DNA of 16,629 nucleotides. It comes from Clostridiales bacterium (GTDB lineage Bacteria > Bacillota > Clostridia > Oscillospirales > Acutalibacteraceae). The notes beneath the pieces were generated by a model. It did no database searches and was not told the origin of the DNA. It worked only from the letters and a program-made list of their open reading frames with translations. The position numbers and the translations under genes were made by a program. Positions 14,546 through 16,629 of the stretch are shown here, piece after piece; positions within the stretch are counted from its first letter, which is position 1, and every line of letters begins with the position of its first letter. The DNA is taken from the NCBI GenBank assembly GCA_019415925.1, contig DXYG01000057.1, forward strand, positions 1 to 16,629, in the 5' to 3' direction.

Positions 14546-14566
14546 GCGTTACGGAGGTGAGTCTTT

Positions 14567-15604
14567 ATGAGCGCAACCATAGGTGCGGCACTAAAGAAAA
14601 TAGCAGTTGCTCTGCTCACAGATAAAAAGGTCATAAAAAAAATAGGCGGTATAGTAATCGGCATAATCATAATTGTGGTTATGCCGATTATTGCTGTTGT
14701 GTCAGTTTTCAACGGCAGTATGGATATTGATACCGACAAGCTGGGTAAGTCCATACAAGAAAACATCTCAGCAGAGCAGAAGGAAAATCTACAGCTTATC
14801 AACGACACAATGACAGAGGTTGAAAATCAACTCAAAAGCAAAAAACTGTCCGACTGCAACACGCAGGCAGAGGTTATCTATCTGTTCTCCTTGTCCGATA
14901 AATCAGAGGACAAGGACTTTGTAAAAAACTTCGTTTCCTGTTTTAAGAAGAATCAGTCCGCCGAGAATTTGATAAAAGCTGTCAATCAGAAATTCGGAAC
15001 GGAGATAAAGTATGACGAGTTCCAAAAGATGATGCAGTCAATCAAGGGTGCAGAAATCAGCACCTCAGGCTTTACAGACAAGACCACTAAGAACAATCTC
15101 GACCTTGTCAAGTGGTGCGAGAACGCATACAAAAACGGCTGGGGTTATGTTTACGGCGGTTACGGTCAGGTCTGCACCAAGCAATATCTTGATGGGCAGG
15201 CAAGTCTGTTTCCCGGTAACAACGAGGCTGGCGGTGAAATGCGACAGGTCGGTGAAAAGTGGCTCGGCAAGAGAGTATGCGACTGCATAGGCTTGATAAA
15301 ATCCTATGCTTGGTACAATGCCGACAGCGGAGAAATTGTCGCAGGTTCAAACGGCTTTACAGACTGCGGAGCAAATTCTATCTGGAGCAATGTCACCGAA
15401 AGCGGACCGATTTCAAATATGCCCGACACCCCCGGACTTGCCGTTTGGATGCCCGGTCATATCGGTGTATATGTTGGCGATGGTTATGTAATTGAAGCAC
15501 AAGGTACAGCCTACGGAGTTGTCAAAACTCAGCTTAAAGGTCGAGGATGGACTAGGTGGTTGAAGATACCAAATATCAAATATGTGGAGGTAAAATCAAA
15601 ATGA
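14567..15604 (+). CDS. Membrane-anchored NlpC/P60 (C40) peptidoglycan hydrolase of the conjugation machinery
   Basis: A 345-residue protein likely to cut peptide bonds in peptidoglycan to open the wall for the mating channel. It has a short N-terminal cytosolic part with a basic patch (DKKVIKK), a membrane anchor (residues 27-48), a helical middle region (about 55-170) and a C-terminal catalytic domain. The domain shows GWGYVYGG, DCIGLIKSY with the presumed catalytic Cys240, and PGHIGVYVGDGYVIEA with His298, in the order expected for NlpC/P60 enzymes. A second Cys (238) lies two residues before the catalytic one. The start is ATG 14567 after GGAGGTGA. A similar hydrolase follows VirB4 in other Gram-positive ICEs (compare Tn916 Orf14). 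Its stop overlaps the next start (ATGA). Confidence 0.9.
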   Translation: MSATIGAALKKIAVALLTDKKVIKKIGGIVIGIIIIVVMPIIAVVSVFNGSMDIDTDKLGKSIQENISAEQKENLQLINDTMTEVENQLKSKKLSDCNTQAEVIYLFSLSDKSEDKDFVKNFVSCFKKNQSAENLIKAVNQKFGTEIKYDEFQKMMQSIKGAEISTSGFTDKTTKNNLDLVKWCENAYKNGWGYVYGGYGQVCTKQYLDGQASLFPGNNEAGGEMRQVGEKWLGKRVCDCIGLIKSYAWYNADSGEIVAGSNGFTDCGANSIWSNVTESGPISNMPDTPGLAVWMPGHIGVYVGDGYVIEAQGTAYGVVKTQLKGRGWTRWLKIPNIKYVEVKSK

Positions 15605-15831
15605 AGAAAACAAGCGTAAGTATTATGTATGATGATGAAAAGCTGAATGCAATCAGGCTGTATATGTCACAGCGTGATTTGGACTTTAAATCTGAACTTG
15701 AAAAATCAGTTGACGGCTTGTATGCAAAATATGTTCCTGCAAATGTCAGAGAGTTTATTGATATGAAAGGTTTGCAGACAAAACCGCCCAAGCCTAAAAA
15801 GCCAAAGATTGAAAGTGAGGAAAAGACTTGA
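15601..15831 (+). CDS. DUF6103-like small protein
   Basis: A 76-residue cytosolic protein, MKKTSVSIMYDDEKLNAIR at the N-terminus, then a helix (RDLDFKSELEKSVDGLYAKYVP) and VREFIDMKG, with a Lys/Pro-rich tail (KPPKPKKPK). The beginning resembles a ribbon-helix-helix-like strand and helices, and the sequence matches what I recall of DUF6103 from Clostridial ICEs; no function is known to me. The start is ATG 15601 with GGAGG at 15586-15590; the ATG overlaps the hydrolase stop, and its own stop overlaps the next start. It is translationally coupled on both sides. Confidence 0.78.
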   Translation: MKKTSVSIMYDDEKLNAIRLYMSQRDLDFKSELEKSVDGLYAKYVPANVREFIDMKGLQTKPPKPKKPKIESEEKT

Positions 15832-16629
15832 GGTCGCAAAATTTTGGCATAGAAATAGAGATGACCGGCATCACTCGCAGTACGGCGGCGAAAGTGATTG
15901 CCGGTTATTTTCATACAGAAGCAACTCACGTCGGCGGTTGCTATGACGCATATTCTGTTCGTGACAATGACGGCAGAATGTGGAAGATTATGCGTGACGC
16001 AAGCGTCCGTTGTGAAAACCGTTCAGGACAGAACGCAAGCTCACTGTACTCGGTTGAATTTGTCACTCCCATTTGTAACTATGACGATATAGAAACGATA
16101 CAGGAGCTTGTCAGAAAGCTTCGTGGCGCAGGAGCGAGAGTCAACCCAAGCTGTGGTTTGCATTGCCATATTAATGCGGCTCCGCATACCCCGAAAACAC
16201 TTCGCAATATCGTAAATATTATGGCGGCGAAAGAGGACTTGCTCTATAAGGCTTTGAAAGTGAATGTTTCCCGTGAGCATTACTGTCAGAAGATGGACAC
16301 ACGCTTCCTTGATGAAATCAATAACCGTCCTCCGCTGTCAATGGAGCAGATAAAGTCAATGTGGTATGACGGCGAGGACTACAGCTACAGACATTATGAT
16401 GATACTCGCTACCACGCACTGAATCTTCACAGCGTGTTCTACAAAGGCACTATTGAATTTCGTCTTTTCAATTCAACCTTACACGCAGGCGAAGTAAAGT
16501 CAGCAATTCAGCTTTGCCTTGCAATCAGTCATCAGGCTTTAATTCAGAAGTCGGCAAGATACGCTAAAACTCAGTCGGATAATGAAAAGTACACTTTCAG
16601 AACTTGGCTTTTGAGATTAGGTTTGATAG
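15828..16629 (+). CDS. Amidoligase-family enzyme, 3' end beyond the window
   Basis: The first 267 codons of a putative amidoligase of the glutamine-synthetase/glutamate-cysteine-ligase-like fold, which would join a carboxyl group to an amine using ATP. The motifs are FGIEIEMTG (residues 6-14, the first acidic metal/ATP-binding strand), VEFVTP (76-81), CGLHCHIN (109-116) and IEFRLFN (209-215), the order expected for this family. The best start is TTG 15828: it overlaps the previous stop (TTGA), lies seven bases after GTGAGG, and places the conserved FGIEIEMTG near the N-terminus. No stop occurs before the window edge. The substrate is unknown. Such enzymes have been proposed to modify peptides or proteins; on this element it follows a wall hydrolase and a small basic-tailed protein. 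Confidence 0.88.
   Translation, partial: MRSQNFGIEIEMTGITRSTAAKVIAGYFHTEATHVGGCYDAYSVRDNDGRMWKIMRDASVRCENRSGQNASSLYSVEFVTPICNYDDIETIQELVRKLRGAGARVNPSCGLHCHINAAPHTPKTLRNIVNIMAAKEDLLYKALKVNVSREHYCQKMDTRFLDEINNRPPLSMEQIKSMWYDGEDYSYRHYDDTRYHALNLHSVFYKGTIEFRLFNSTLHAGEVKSAIQLCLAISHQALIQKSARYAKTQSDNEKYTFRTWLLRLGLI

Overview
The window reads as part of the transfer and accessory region of an integrative and conjugative element (ICE) of the Tn1549-like type found in gut Clostridia (Ruminococcaceae/Oscillospiraceae-like Bacillota). The evidence is a low-GC sequence with strong AGGAGG-type ribosome binding sites, every gene on the + strand with short gaps or overlaps, a Gram-positive type IV secretion (T4SS) gene set, a class B sortase, and a sortase-anchored thioester/Cna-B adhesin. 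No integrase, relaxase, coupling protein, att site or origin of transfer is visible. The assignment therefore rests on gene content and order, and the element extends beyond both edges.

Left part (1-2488): the 3' part of a phage/ICE-type cytosine-5 DNA methyltransferase, broken by a frameshift near 163-190. A structured leader with two hairpins follows, then a third hairpin that places the Shine-Dalgarno (SD) sequence in its loop. Next come a Dam-like (D12) adenine methyltransferase that seems to start at a non-AUG codon, and two overlapping small AbrB-like proteins carrying CxxC-type cysteine clusters.

Middle accessory part (2489-4472): a very acidic 105-residue protein with its own near-consensus promoter, a 262-residue lipoprotein with a long Thr/Ser/Pro/Lys linker, and a 198-residue conserved-looking protein of unknown function.

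Transfer and cell-surface part (4473-15604): a 1358-residue thioester-Cna-B-VaFE adhesin, a DUF4406 protein, a DUF3852-like small membrane protein, a polytopic TrbL/VirB6-like channel protein, a VirB3/PrgI-like small membrane protein, a cytosolic protein resembling the N-terminal part of VirB4-type proteins, a class B sortase, and the VirB4 ATPase. A membrane-anchored XRE regulator with its own promoter follows. A membrane-anchored NlpC/P60 (C40) peptidoglycan hydrolase completes the block. Together these would build a mating channel (VirB3/VirB4/VirB6-like), open the wall (C40 hydrolase) and display an adhesin fixed to the wall by the sortase, which may hold mating cells together.

Right end (15601-16629): a DUF6103-like small protein, then an amidoligase that starts at TTG and runs off the edge.

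A recurring theme is a terminator-like hairpin lying directly before the ribosome binding site of the next gene in an otherwise co-directional operon (before 1037, 3846, 4523, 9322 and 14567). This would suit processive antitermination or attenuation. No gene-free stretch exceeds 300 bases; the longest (899-1036, 13818-13959 and 14455-14566) hold the hairpins and promoter listed below. No RNA gene, CRISPR array or insertion sequence was seen.
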